A stretch of 64,000 nt of DNA, taken from assembly GCA_965243415.1 (NCBI GenBank), contig OZ251549.1, positions 1,116,001 through 1,180,000 of the forward strand, read 5' to 3'. Below the pieces are notes generated by a model. The model did not search any database. It saw only the letters and a program-made list of their open reading frames with translations, and was not told the origin of the DNA. The translations under genes were made by a program, and so were the position numbers. The DNA is from G965204755 sp965243415. GTDB taxonomy: Bacteria > Acidobacteriota > Vicinamibacteria > Marinacidobacterales > Marinacidobacteraceae. Shown here piece by piece: positions 16,557 through 25,512 of the stretch (the first letter of the stretch is position 1; every line of letters begins with the position of its first letter).

Positions 16557-18905
16557 CTGCGAGAAGACCCGCCCACCCCCGCAGCCCGGCCGGCGCCGCA
16601 CCGGGCCGCCTCCGTCCGGGCCGGCGCCGTCGGTCGGGACGGCCCCGGTCGCGCCTCCCGGCGTCGGGCCGGTCGCCGGCTCCGAGTCGGATCCGCCCTC
16701 CTCGCGGCGTCGCCGTTCGCCGCGGCGCCCGCCGCCGGCCAACCGACCGTCCGCCCCGCGCCCGAAGGCCCGGAGTCACGGATCCCGGAGACCGGCGCGC
16801 CGGGGCTGACCCGTATCGCCCTCTACCCGACCCCCGACCTGGCGCCCGCCGGCGGGACCGCGCTGCTGCGCTGGGATCCGAGCCCCTTCGGGGTCTCCGT
16901 CACCCGGGACGGCAGCCAGAGATACCGCCTCGCCCTCGAGATCGCCGACCTGCCGGCCCCGGAATCGCTCGGCGACTACCGCACCTATGTGGCCTGGGCG
17001 ACGACGCCGCTGTTCTCCCCGATGGTGCGCCTGGGCCCGGTGGGGAACGGCTCCTTCCCCGACCTCGGCGCGGTGGCGTTCGACAAGTTCGTCCTGCTGG
17101 TCAGCGCCGAGGCGTCCGCGGAAGTCGAAGAGCGCCGCGGCCGGCTGGTGCTGAGGGGCGCCTCGCCCTCCACCCGCATCCTGCCCGACAACCACCTGAT
17201 GGTCCCGGTGAGCGGCAGCGGCGAAGCCGGCGCGGCGCCGGCCGGGCACGGCGGGATGGATCACTCCCAAATGGATCACGCGGCGATGGGGCACGGGGCC
17301 CCGGGCGACGGCGCGGCCCCGACCTGGCCCCACGCGCCGATGCTGGAAGAGACCCCGATGATCCCCGGCCTCGGCCACCTCCGCCCGGAGCCGCTCCCTT
17401 TCCTCCCCCGCGCGGCCGCCGACGAAACGATCCCCGAAGCGATCCCCTCCCAAATCGTTCGCCTGCGCGACGGGCAGACGCTCGACCTGGTCGCCGGCCG
17501 CGTGCGCCGCCGCCTCCGGGGCCGCGACATCGTGATGTACGGCTTCAACGGCCAGTACCCCGGCCCCCTGGTGCAGGTCGATCGAGAGGCCACCATCTTC
17601 GTGGACTTCGAGAACCGCACGAGGTGGCCCACCGCGGTCCACTGGCACGGGGTGCGGCTGGAGAACGCCTTCGACGGCGTCCCGCACCTGACCCAGGATC
17701 CGGTTCCCCCCGGCGGCCGCTTCCGCTACCGCATCCACTTCCCCGACGCCGGCCTCTACTGGTACCACCCGCACCACCGGGAGGAGGTCCAGCAGGATCT
17801 CGGCCTCTACGGGAACCTCCTGGTCGAGGCGCCGCCCGGCGAGTGGTACGCCCCGGTGCACCGCGAGGAGTTCCTGATGCTGGACGACCTCCTCGTCGCC
17901 GGGGACGGCAGCCTCTATCCCTGGGGGGAAGAGCGGTCCACCCACGCGCTGATGGGCCGTTTCGGGAACCTGCTGCTGGTGAACGGCGAACCGGAATACC
18001 GGCTGGAAGTCGCCCGGGGAGAGACGGTGCGGTTCTTCCTGACGAATGCCTCGAACACCCGCACCTTCAACCTGGTGTTCGGCGAGCCGGGGACGCACCG
18101 GCTCAAGGTGGTCGGTTCCGACCTCTCCAAGTTCGAACGCGAGGTCTGGACGGAATCGGTGGTCCTCGCCCCGGCGGAGCGATACATCGTCGAGGTGCAG
18201 TTCGATACCCCGGGCGAGCACGCGCTGGAGAACCGCGTCCGACCGTTGGAACACACCTTCGGCAGTTACTTCTCCCGGGTGACCCGGCTGGGAACGGTGC
18301 GGGTGTCCGAAAGCGAAGCGGCCGACCCCGCCGTCGCCCCGGACTTCGGGACCCTCCGGGAGAACGCTTCGGTCGTCGCCGAGGTGGACCGCTTCCGCGA
18401 CCGCTTCGCCGACCCGCCCGACTACGAGTTGCTCCTGACGATGGAGGTCGGCGGCCTCGACCCGGCGATCATGCAGCGGATGCGGGCCGACCGGGTGTTC
18501 TTCCCGCCGGTGGAATGGGCCGCCACCATGCCGATGATGAACTCGGTCTCGACGCCCGAAGAAGTGCGCTGGATCGTGCGCGAGCCGGCCACCGGGCGCG
18601 AGGATCGGGAGATCGCCTGGCGCTTCTCGGTCGGGGACACCGCGCGGATCCGCATCGGCAACGACGCCGGCGCGCTCCACGCGATGCAGCACCCCTTCCA
18701 CATCCACGGGCAGCGGTTCCTGGTCACCGCCCGGAACGGCGTCCCGGTGGAGAACGCGGTCTTCAAGGACACGGTGCTGATCCCCGCCGGCGAGACCGTG
18801 GACCTCCTGCTCGAACTCACGAACCCGGGGAAGTGGATGGCCCACTGCCACATCGCCGAACACCTCGAAGCCGGGATGCAATTCGTCTTCGAGGTGGATC
18901 CGTGA
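16557..18905 (+). CDS. multicopper oxidase (laccase/CopA-like), exported
   Basis: A large multicopper oxidase with three cupredoxin domains. All four copper-binding motifs are visible: HWHG, WYHPHH, MQHPFHIHGQ and HCHIAEHLEAGM, the last giving type 1 and type 2/3 ligands with a Met axial ligand. Before the first cupredoxin core there is an extra N-terminal region of about 200 residues with an anti-sigma/DOMON-like beta segment (RIALYPTPDLAPAGG) and a Met/His cluster (GGMDHSQMDHAAMGHG) typical of copper-resistance oxidases. A signal peptide with arginines (RRLRVGSALLAASPF) implies Tat or Sec export. The start is unresolved: no in-frame ATG or GTG is found near the signal, and CTG 16557 is a placeholder. 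The stop overlaps the next gene's GTG. Confidence 0.85.
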   Translation: MREDPPTPAARPAPHRAASVRAGAVGRDGPGRASRRRAGRRLRVGSALLAASPFAAAPAAGQPTVRPAPEGPESRIPETGAPGLTRIALYPTPDLAPAGGTALLRWDPSPFGVSVTRDGSQRYRLALEIADLPAPESLGDYRTYVAWATTPLFSPMVRLGPVGNGSFPDLGAVAFDKFVLLVSAEASAEVEERRGRLVLRGASPSTRILPDNHLMVPVSGSGEAGAAPAGHGGMDHSQMDHAAMGHGAPGDGAAPTWPHAPMLEETPMIPGLGHLRPEPLPFLPRAAADETIPEAIPSQIVRLRDGQTLDLVAGRVRRRLRGRDIVMYGFNGQYPGPLVQVDREATIFVDFENRTRWPTAVHWHGVRLENAFDGVPHLTQDPVPPGGRFRYRIHFPDAGLYWYHPHHREEVQQDLGLYGNLLVEAPPGEWYAPVHREEFLMLDDLLVAGDGSLYPWGEERSTHALMGRFGNLLLVNGEPEYRLEVARGETVRFFLTNASNTRTFNLVFGEPGTHRLKVVGSDLSKFEREVWTESVVLAPAERYIVEVQFDTPGEHALENRVRPLEHTFGSYFSRVTRLGTVRVSESEAADPAVAPDFGTLRENASVVAEVDRFRDRFADPPDYELLLTMEVGGLDPAIMQRMRADRVFFPPVEWAATMPMMNSVSTPEEVRWIVREPATGREDREIAWRFSVGDTARIRIGNDAGALHAMQHPFHIHGQRFLVTARNGVPVENAVFKDTVLIPAGETVDLLLELTNPGKWMAHCHIAEHLEAGMQFVFEVDP

Positions 18906-20056
18906 GTCCGCCGGCGGCAGCAGCGATGGCGACGGAAACGGGGCCGGGCGCCCGGTCGGCGGCGCCCCCGGGCCGGATCGAGGGGTACGACCTGGCCCGG
19001 GCGTTCGCCATCTTCGGCATGGCGGTCGTCAACTTCGAGGTCGTGATGACCGGGGTCTCCTGGGGGCAGGAGGCCGGCGGCGGCTGGCTCGGCTTCTTCA
19101 CCGGGCTCCTCCAGGGCCGGGCGGCGGCGCTCTTCGTGATCCTCGCCGGCGTTGGCCTGACCCTCGGGGCGCGCCGCGCGGTCGCCTCCGGGGATCCGGC
19201 GGCGCTCTCCGGGGCGCGGCGGCGCCTGTGGAAGCGGTCGGCAGCGCTCTTCGTCGGCGGACTGGTCTTCGCCCTGGTCTGGCCCGGCGACATCCTGCAC
19301 TTCTACGGTTGGTACCTGGGTCTCGGGGCGCTGCTGCTGGCCTGGTCCGACCGCCGCCTGCTGGCCGCCGCGGCCGCCTTCGCCGCCGGCTTCGTCGTCC
19401 TCCTGCTGCTGTTCGATTACGAAACCGGCTGGAAGTTCGAGACATTCACCTACACCGACTTCTGGACGCCGGCGGGCCAGGTCCGGCACCTGTTCTTCAA
19501 CGGCCTCCATCCGGTCATTCCCTGGACCGCGTTCCTGGCCTTCGGGCTCTGGCTGGGGCGCCGTGACCTGCGCCGCCGGGAAGTGCGCCGGGCGCTGTTG
19601 GTCCGGGGAGCGGCCGTGGCGCTCGCGGCCGAGTTCGCTTCGTGGTTCTGGCTGCGGCGGTGGCTCCCGGACGCTTCCCCGGAGGACGCCGAGATCCTGA
19701 CCGCGCTGTTCGGGACCGAAGCGATGCCGCCGCTGCCGCTCTACCTGCTGGCCGCCGGGGGGACCGCGGTCGCCGTGATCGCCCTCGCCGCCGGCCTCTC
19801 GGAACGTTTCGCCGGAAGCGCCGTCCACGACGCGCTGACCGCCGCCGGCCGGCTCTCCCTCACGATCTATGTCGCCCATGTCCTCCTGGGCATGGGAACG
19901 CTCGAGGCGGTCGGCCGCCTCGAAGGGCAGTCCCTGGAGTTCGCGGTCGGGATGGCGGCCCTGTTCTATCTGGCGGCGGTGGGGTTCGCCGTCCTCTGGA
20001 CGCGCCGCTTCCGGCAGGGGCCGCTCGAAGCCGGCCTCCGCCGACTCGCCGGATAG
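18902..20056 (+). CDS. DUF418-like polytopic membrane protein
   Basis: A 384-residue inner-membrane protein with about nine to ten hydrophobic helices. The start GRIEGYDLARAFAIFGMAVVNF, then an arginine-rich turn, GDILHFYGWYLGLGALLL and the late AAGRLSLTIYVAHVLLGMG are the hallmark blocks of the DUF418 / heparan-acetyltransferase-like acyltransferase-fold group. Members may move acyl groups across the membrane, but activity is unproven. GTG 18902 overlaps the oxidase stop (GTGA), so the two are translationally coupled; ATG 18926 is an alternative start. Confidence 0.75.
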   Translation: MSPPAAAAMATETGPGARSAAPPGRIEGYDLARAFAIFGMAVVNFEVVMTGVSWGQEAGGGWLGFFTGLLQGRAAALFVILAGVGLTLGARRAVASGDPAALSGARRRLWKRSAALFVGGLVFALVWPGDILHFYGWYLGLGALLLAWSDRRLLAAAAAFAAGFVVLLLLFDYETGWKFETFTYTDFWTPAGQVRHLFFNGLHPVIPWTAFLAFGLWLGRRDLRRREVRRALLVRGAAVALAAEFASWFWLRRWLPDASPEDAEILTALFGTEAMPPLPLYLLAAGGTAVAVIALAAGLSERFAGSAVHDALTAAGRLSLTIYVAHVLLGMGTLEAVGRLEGQSLEFAVGMAALFYLAAVGFAVLWTRRFRQGPLEAGLRRLAG

Positions 20057-20117
20057 GGCCGTCCGCGGCAGCGCCGCCCCTCTTCGCCGATTCTCGCCGC
20101 CGCCGAGACCGGCCCCG

Positions 20118-21422
20118 ATGGCGGACCGCCCCCCGCGCCCCGGTATCCGGCTCCCGGGGCCCCCGCCGAAGGAAGCCCTCGACTACTTCCGGGGCCGGAA
20201 ACTGTGGCCCGGCTTCTCCTTCCGCGATGTCTGGCACTACGAGCACGCCTACGCCTTCACCGTCGCCAAGGCGATGGAGATGGATCTCCTGGCCGACATC
20301 CGCGCCGAGATCGACAAGGCCCTCGCCGAAGGCCGGACCCTCCGCCAGTTCGAGAAGGACCTCACGCCGATCCTCCAGAAGCACGGCTGGTGGGGGAAGA
20401 AGGCGATGACGGACCCCCTGACGGGGAAGGTCGCGCCGGCGCAACTCGGCAGCCCCGGCCGCGTCCGCACCATCTACGAATCCAACCTCCGCGCCGCCCG
20501 CGCCGCCGGGCAGTGGGACCGCGCCCAGCGCACGAAGACCACCCACCCCTGCTTCCTCTACGAACTCGGCCCCGGCCGGAAACGCTGCGACGAACACGCG
20601 GCCTGGGCCGGAACCCTGCTGCCGGTGGACGACTCCTGGTGGGACGACCACTTCCCCCCGAACGGCTGGGACTGCAAGTGCCGCGTCCGCCAGGTCAGCC
20701 GGGCCGAAGCCGAACGCCGCGGCGGCCCGACGCCCCGCCCGCCGCGGAACGCCGAGAAGATCGTCAATCCCCGCACCGGGATGCGGTTCGAAGTGGACGA
20801 GGGCCTCGACCCCGCCTGGGCCTCGAACCCCGGCAAGTTCCGGGGGCGGACCCTCATGGAACACCTGCGCGGCAAGATCGAGAGCGACCCCGCCGACGGG
20901 CGCATCGTCATGGAGCGCCTGTACGGGGGGCCGCTGTTCCACGGGTTCCGCGAAAGACCGTTCGCCAGCCTCCCCGCCGGTTTCCTCGGAGACCGGACCC
21001 GGCGCGAACTCGGCGCGACGAATCCGCTCGTCGAGTTCCCGGAGAAGATCGTCCACAAACAGGAGGGACGGTGGAACAAGGGCCGGTCCCATGCCGAGTT
21101 GGAACCCCACGAGTACGCGCTTCTTCCGCGCCTGATCGAACACCCGCATGTCGTCATGAGATATCAGCCAGCGAGGCCAATCTCGGCCGAGGAGTTGGCC
21201 CGACGGCTGAACCTGCTGTCCGAGGTCGATGGCAACTACTACAACGTCGTTGTCGGAGTTGAAGGGTCGGGCGACCTGAAGCAGGCGCGCATCATCACCT
21301 TCCATCCGCTCGGTGATGATCGCGACCGCGACCACGTGGACGAGATGATCCGTCGAGCGAATACCCGCACAGACGGCCAGAAGGTGTTGCACAACTCACT
21401 TCCACCCCGAAAGCGGAAGTGA
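20118..21422 (+). CDS. MuF-domain protein with C-terminal PBECR-like nuclease toxin domain
   Basis: A 434-residue protein. The N-terminal part (residues about 15-220) is a phage Mu gpF / SPP1 gp7-type head-morphogenesis domain: RTIYESNLRAARAAGQWD, CDEHAAWAG and PNGWDCKCRVRQVS match its Cys/His block. The C-terminal ~120 residues (HKQEGRWNKGRSHAELEPHEYALL ... KQARIITFH, here abbreviated) resemble the phage-Barnase-EndoU-ColicinE5/D-RelE (PBECR) nuclease group often fused to MuF. No terminase, portal or capsid gene is nearby, so this is a stand-alone MuF polymorphic-toxin candidate rather than part of a visible prophage. No immunity gene is recognised. Related gene tails are repeated downstream. 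Confidence 0.7.
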   Translation: MADRPPRPGIRLPGPPPKEALDYFRGRKLWPGFSFRDVWHYEHAYAFTVAKAMEMDLLADIRAEIDKALAEGRTLRQFEKDLTPILQKHGWWGKKAMTDPLTGKVAPAQLGSPGRVRTIYESNLRAARAAGQWDRAQRTKTTHPCFLYELGPGRKRCDEHAAWAGTLLPVDDSWWDDHFPPNGWDCKCRVRQVSRAEAERRGGPTPRPPRNAEKIVNPRTGMRFEVDEGLDPAWASNPGKFRGRTLMEHLRGKIESDPADGRIVMERLYGGPLFHGFRERPFASLPAGFLGDRTRRELGATNPLVEFPEKIVHKQEGRWNKGRSHAELEPHEYALLPRLIEHPHVVMRYQPARPISAEELARRLNLLSEVDGNYYNVVVGVEGSGDLKQARIITFHPLGDDRDRDHVDEMIRRANTRTDGQKVLHNSLPPRKRK

Positions 21423-21620
21423 AGCGGGACTGCGCCTGGTAGTCCCATGGGGTCGCCCGGCGGACTTCGGAACCCCGCCGCTCGACACGAAGCCGAGGCC
21501 CGTGTTATCGGGCTTGCCAGGCATCCCTCACGCCTAGGGCGGTGCTGAATTGACGACGACCCTTGAAGTGCAGAGTAGCACACCGGGCGCTCACGCTGCG
21601 CCGGACCTCGCGGGAAGACC
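21423..21620 (+). repeat. 3' flank of MuF gene; first member of a repeated structured element
   Basis: Homologous to the flanks at about 22555-22735, 22875-23055, 23180-23298/25513-25570 and 25720-25880. It contains a hairpin gggact / agtccc (9-nt loop gcgcctggt) starting just after the stop codon, a second hairpin cccg / cggg, then the shared phrase ccaggcatccctcacgcc and a GC-rich end. It probably acts at the RNA level as a 3' end structure. Confidence 0.65.
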
Positions 21621-21629
21621 GGGAAACCC

Positions 21630-22140
21630 GCCCCCCGGTCCGTCGCCCCCGGCGTTCAGGGCCTCGGACGGCGGGGCCGTAGGGCGTTACCCGGCCCCCG
21701 ACCCGATCGTCCTCGCGATCGTCCTCGGTCGCCGGCCCGGGCGGCACTGCGCTGTCGGCTCCGACCGGGCCCGGGCCGGCGCGACTCCTTGCGCGGGAAG
21801 GCGCCGGTCAGCGAGAGGCTCGGGGGGAGGCGCCGGGGTCGAGCCGCACCACCGCGGTGCGCACCCGGTCGTCCCGCCAGGCGACGAGCAGCCGTTCGCC
21901 GGGATCCGGCCCCAGCGCGTCCGCGCCCGCTCCGCCCTCCTCGCCGTCGGCCTCCGGCGCCTCCTCTTCCTCGCCGCCCTCGGCCTCTTCGACCAGCGGA
22001 ATCTCGCGTCCGGGCAGCCGCACCAACTGCGGCACCCCCGCCGCCCGCCCGTCCGGCGGGCGCCCCGGCGATCCGGATCGGCGCCTCCAGCCTCCCGTCC
22101 GGCCAGACCCGGCGCCGGCGGCTCTCCCTGAAGTCCTTCC
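21630..22140 (-). pseudogene. decayed copy of the 3' end of the BNR-like secreted protein gene
   Basis: Matches bases about 25940-26440, including ggcgttcagggcctcgg, the shared 3' flank and the coding phrases caccgcggtgcgcacccggtc and cgccgggatccggcccc. The similarity fades after the copy of cctcccgtccggccagaccc at about 22090. Frameshifts break the reading frame. Confidence 0.75.
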
Positions 22141-22394
22141 ACCGCGCCGAGAGTCGCCACCGAACGGCAGTCGAAAAACGGACACGCAAGCCCGAGACGA
22201 AGTAGCGTGGCGCACGGTGGGGCCCGTCATCCGGTTGATACCGGCAACCCCACATAACACACTTACGGCCCGAGGGCAGGCTATGGCAGACGGAATAGCA
22301 CCGTGTCGCGTGCGCCGGGCGGAAGCGTAGCGCCCCCGACTTCAGCCGTCTGAGGGTCGGGAGACCGCTCCCGGTCCGTCTTCCGCGATCTCTA
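22141..22394. other. AT-richer spacer, no gene seen
   Basis: About 250 bases with visibly more A/T than the surroundings. No supportable ORF, RNA or repeat was found apart from the last ~25 bases (LYQSAGKSRQAG when read on +), which look like the upstream end of a MuF-type gene tail. Confidence 0.4.
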
Positions 22395-23298
22395 CCAGAG
22401 CGCGGGCAAATCGAGGCAAGCGGGACTGATCACTTTCCACTACTCGACCGGTGGTCGGGAAACGGTCGACAAAAGGATTCGTCAGGCCGAAACCGGCACA
22501 GACGGCCAAGCCGTGCTTCGCAACTCGCTTCCGCCACGGAAGCGGAAGGGAAACGGGACTGCGCCTGGTAGTCCCACGGGGCCGCCCGGCGGACTTCAAA
22601 CTCCCGCCGCTCGGCATGAAACCGAGTCCCGTTCTATCGGGCTTGCCAGGCATCCCTCACGCCTAAGGCGGTGCCGAATTGGCGGCGGCCCTTGGAGGCA
22701 CAGATTAGCGCGCCGGGCGCTCACGCTGCGCCGGGCAAGCGGGGCTGATCACCTTCCACTACTCGACCGGTGGTCGCGACGCGGTCGACAGAACGATTCG
22801 TCAGGCCGAAACCGGCACGGACGGCCAGGAAGTGCTTCGCAACTCGCTTCCGCCACGGAAGCGGAAGGGAAACGGGACTGCGCCTGGTAGTCCCACGGGG
22901 CCGCCCGGCGGTCTCCACCAACCCCGCCGCTCGGCACGAGGCCGAGTCCCGTTGTATCGGGCTTTCCAGGCATCCCTCACGCCTACGGCGATGTTGAATT
23001 GGCGGCGGCCCTTGGAGGCACAGATTAGCGCGCCGGGCGCTCACGCTGCGCCGGGCAAGCGGGGCTGATCACCTTCCACTACTCGACCGGTAGTCGCGAC
23101 GCGGTCGACAAAACGATTCGTCAGGCCGAAACCGGCACGGACGGCCAAGAAGTGCTTCGCAACCCGCTTCCGCCACGGAAGCGCGACGGGGCTGCGCCTG
23201 GTAGCCCCACGGGGTCGCTCGACGGCATCCGACAACCGCCGCACGGCGCGAAGCCGCTTCCCTGAGTTCTTGGGCTTGCCAGGCATCCCTCACGCCTA
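22395..23298 (+). repeat. tandem array of MuF-type gene tails with 3' flanks (~320-bp period)
   Basis: Three units with equivalent points at 22422, 22741 and 23061. Each begins with a coding tail that reads LITFHYSTGGRETVD, then RQAETGTDGQ and RNSLPPRKR, and continues into the same 3' flank as the MuF gene (hairpin, ccaggcatccctcacgcc, GC-rich end). The tails resemble each other more than the intact gene's tail (IITFHPLGDDRDRDHVD), so they derive from a paralogue. None has a start codon or upstream domain. The third unit is interrupted by the IS630 pair. Confidence 0.8.
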
Positions 23299-24387
23299 GT
23301 GGACCGTAGCGGGAGTTCGGATAGTGATCCGCCGAGAAACATCAGAGTACGTCCACTTGTAGGGCCGGGCGACCTTGTTGTGCTCACGGATGAAGCGAAG
23401 GATCTTCCGCTCCAGATCCGCAACCGAGGTGAAGATGCCGCGGGCCAGAACATCCCGCTTCAGCTTCGAGAACCACAGTTCGATCTGGTTCAACCACGAC
23501 GAGTAGGTCGGCGTGTAGTGGATGTGGAAGTTCGGCTGGGCCGCCACGAAGGCTTTGACCGCCTTCGTCTTGTGGACCGAGAGGTTGTCTGCGATCACGT
23601 GGATCTCCCGGCCCGGCGGCTGGCTCGCCACGATCTCACCGAGAAAGTCGAGGAACGAGGCTCCGTTGACCCGTTCCACCGTCTTCCCGTGAACCACACC
23701 GGTCTGCGTCTCCAGGGCCGCGATCAGCGACCGGGTGCCATGCCGGTAGTACTCGAAGCCGTGGCGCTCGGCTCGGCCCGGGGACATCGGAAGCACCGGC
23801 ACCGTCCGTTCCAGGGCCTGGATCGCCGTCTTCTCGTCCACACTGAAGACGGCTGCGTTCTCCGGAGGGTTCAGATACAGGCCGATGACATCGGCCGCCT
23901 TCCGCTCGAAGTCCGGGTCCTTCGACGCCAGATAGTTCCTCTTCGAGTGCGGCTGGAGGTTCGCGCTCGTCCACACCCGGTGCACCAGGGTGTGGCTGAC
24001 GCCGAGGTGTCGCGCCAGGCGCCGCGTGCTCCAGTGCGTGGATCCATCCGGCGGCTTCTCCCGGGTCGTCGCCAGGACCTTCGCCTCCATCTCCGGTGTC
24101 TGAACCGTCCTCGGCGACCCCGGCGCCCTCCGCGAGGCCAGCGCCGGCACCCGACCTTCCCGGAAGCGCTTTCCCCACTTGTTCACGAAGGCGGGCGTGC
24201 AATCCAACTTGTTCTGGATCACGGACCACGGCTTCCCCGAGGCGAGCAGGAGAATCACCCGGGCGCGCCGGGCGTCTTCCGCTCTCACGGCGCGAGACTG
24301 GACGCGCCGGTTGAGCTCGCGTCGTTCCGGTGGTGACAGGATGATGGGATCGCGTCTCCGCATGGGAGAAGCATACCAGTATTCCAT
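23296..24387 (-). CDS. IS630-family transposase, copy 1
   Basis: A 363-residue DDE transposase. An N-terminal helix-turn-helix pair (LNRRVQSRAVRAEDARRA to WSVIQNKLDCTPAFVNKW, and LARHLGVSHTLVHRVW) is followed by the catalytic core: D in VFSVDEKTAIQA, D in HVIADNLSVHKT and E in SWLNQIELWFSKL. ATG 24387 or the internal ATG 24363 may be used. The ORF has no stop of its own: its last element codons (ACG GTC CAC) run off the IS end and the stop TAG is made from the TA target duplication plus one flanking base. The protein is identical to copy 2, so insertion is recent. Confidence 0.93.
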   Translation of the reverse strand: MEYWYASPMRRRDPIILSPPERRELNRRVQSRAVRAEDARRARVILLLASGKPWSVIQNKLDCTPAFVNKWGKRFREGRVPALASRRAPGSPRTVQTPEMEAKVLATTREKPPDGSTHWSTRRLARHLGVSHTLVHRVWTSANLQPHSKRNYLASKDPDFERKAADVIGLYLNPPENAAVFSVDEKTAIQALERTVPVLPMSPGRAERHGFEYYRHGTRSLIAALETQTGVVHGKTVERVNGASFLDFLGEIVASQPPGREIHVIADNLSVHKTKAVKAFVAAQPNFHIHYTPTYSSWLNQIELWFSKLKRDVLARGIFTSVADLERKILRFIREHNKVARPYKWTYSDVSRRITIRTPATVH

Positions 24388-24404
24388 ATGTTGTTACGAT
24401 CCAC
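23299..24404 (-). mobile_element. IS630-family insertion sequence, copy 1
   Basis: 1106 bp bounded by imperfect 10-bp terminal inverted repeats GTGGACCGTA and GTGGATCGTA, flanked by TA on both sides (23297-23298 and 24405-24406), the TA target duplication typical of the IS630/Tc1-mariner group. The right-hand TA is shared with copy 2. The uninterrupted target is visible in the repeat at 21530-21545 (cacgccTAgggcgg). Confidence 0.92.
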
Positions 24405-25495
24405 TAGTGGACCGTAGCGGGAGTTCGGATAGTGATCCGCCGAGAAACATCAGAGTACGTCCACTTGTAGGGCCGGGCGACCTTGTTGTGCTCACGGATG
24501 AAGCGAAGGATCTTCCGCTCCAGATCCGCAACCGAGGTGAAGATGCCGCGGGCCAGAACATCCCGCTTCAGCTTCGAGAACCACAGTTCGATCTGGTTCA
24601 ACCACGACGAGTAGGTCGGCGTGTAGTGGATGTGGAAGTTCGGCTGGGCCGCCACGAAGGCTTTGACCGCCTTCGTCTTGTGGACCGAGAGGTTGTCTGC
24701 GATCACGTGGATCTCCCGGCCCGGCGGCTGGCTCGCCACGATCTCACCGAGAAAGTCGAGGAACGAGGCTCCGTTGACCCGTTCCACCGTCTTCCCGTGA
24801 ACCACACCGGTCTGCGTCTCCAGGGCCGCGATCAGCGACCGGGTGCCATGCCGGTAGTACTCGAAGCCGTGGCGCTCGGCTCGGCCCGGGGACATCGGAA
24901 GCACCGGCACCGTCCGTTCCAGGGCCTGGATCGCCGTCTTCTCGTCCACACTGAAGACGGCTGCGTTCTCCGGAGGGTTCAGATACAGGCCGATGACATC
25001 GGCCGCCTTCCGCTCGAAGTCCGGGTCCTTCGACGCCAGATAGTTCCTCTTCGAGTGCGGCTGGAGGTTCGCGCTCGTCCACACCCGGTGCACCAGGGTG
25101 TGGCTGACGCCGAGGTGTCGCGCCAGGCGCCGCGTGCTCCAGTGCGTGGATCCATCCGGCGGCTTCTCCCGGGTCGTCGCCAGGACCTTCGCCTCCATCT
25201 CCGGTGTCTGAACCGTCCTCGGCGACCCCGGCGCCCTCCGCGAGGCCAGCGCCGGCACCCGACCTTCCCGGAAGCGCTTTCCCCACTTGTTCACGAAGGC
25301 GGGCGTGCAATCCAACTTGTTCTGGATCACGGACCACGGCTTCCCCGAGGCGAGCAGGAGAATCACCCGGGCGCGCCGGGCGTCTTCCGCTCTCACGGCG
25401 CGAGACTGGACGCGCCGGTTGAGCTCGCGTCGTTCCGGTGGTGACAGGATGATGGGATCGCGTCTCCGCATGGGAGAAGCATACCAGTATTCCAT
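24404..25495 (-). CDS. IS630-family transposase, copy 2
   Basis: A 363-residue protein identical to that of copy 1, with the same DDE residues. Its TAG stop is completed by the shared TA and the last C of copy 1's right end, so two abutting IS copies keep both stop codons intact. Confidence 0.93.
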   Translation of the reverse strand: MEYWYASPMRRRDPIILSPPERRELNRRVQSRAVRAEDARRARVILLLASGKPWSVIQNKLDCTPAFVNKWGKRFREGRVPALASRRAPGSPRTVQTPEMEAKVLATTREKPPDGSTHWSTRRLARHLGVSHTLVHRVWTSANLQPHSKRNYLASKDPDFERKAADVIGLYLNPPENAAVFSVDEKTAIQALERTVPVLPMSPGRAERHGFEYYRHGTRSLIAALETQTGVVHGKTVERVNGASFLDFLGEIVASQPPGREIHVIADNLSVHKTKAVKAFVAAQPNFHIHYTPTYSSWLNQIELWFSKLKRDVLARGIFTSVADLERKILRFIREHNKVARPYKWTYSDVSRRITIRTPATVH

Positions 25496-25512
25496 ATGTT
25501 GTTACGATCCAC
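24407..25512 (-). mobile_element. IS630-family insertion sequence, copy 2 (head-to-tail with copy 1)
   Basis: 1106 bp, same length, ends and orientation as copy 1, separated from it by a single shared TA (24405-24406) and followed by TA at 25513-25514 and the continuation of the target repeat (gggcggtg). Confidence 0.92.

Noticed and set aside
20118..21422. prophage
   Set aside because: Only a MuF-type protein is present; there is no portal, terminase, capsid, tail or integrase gene around it.
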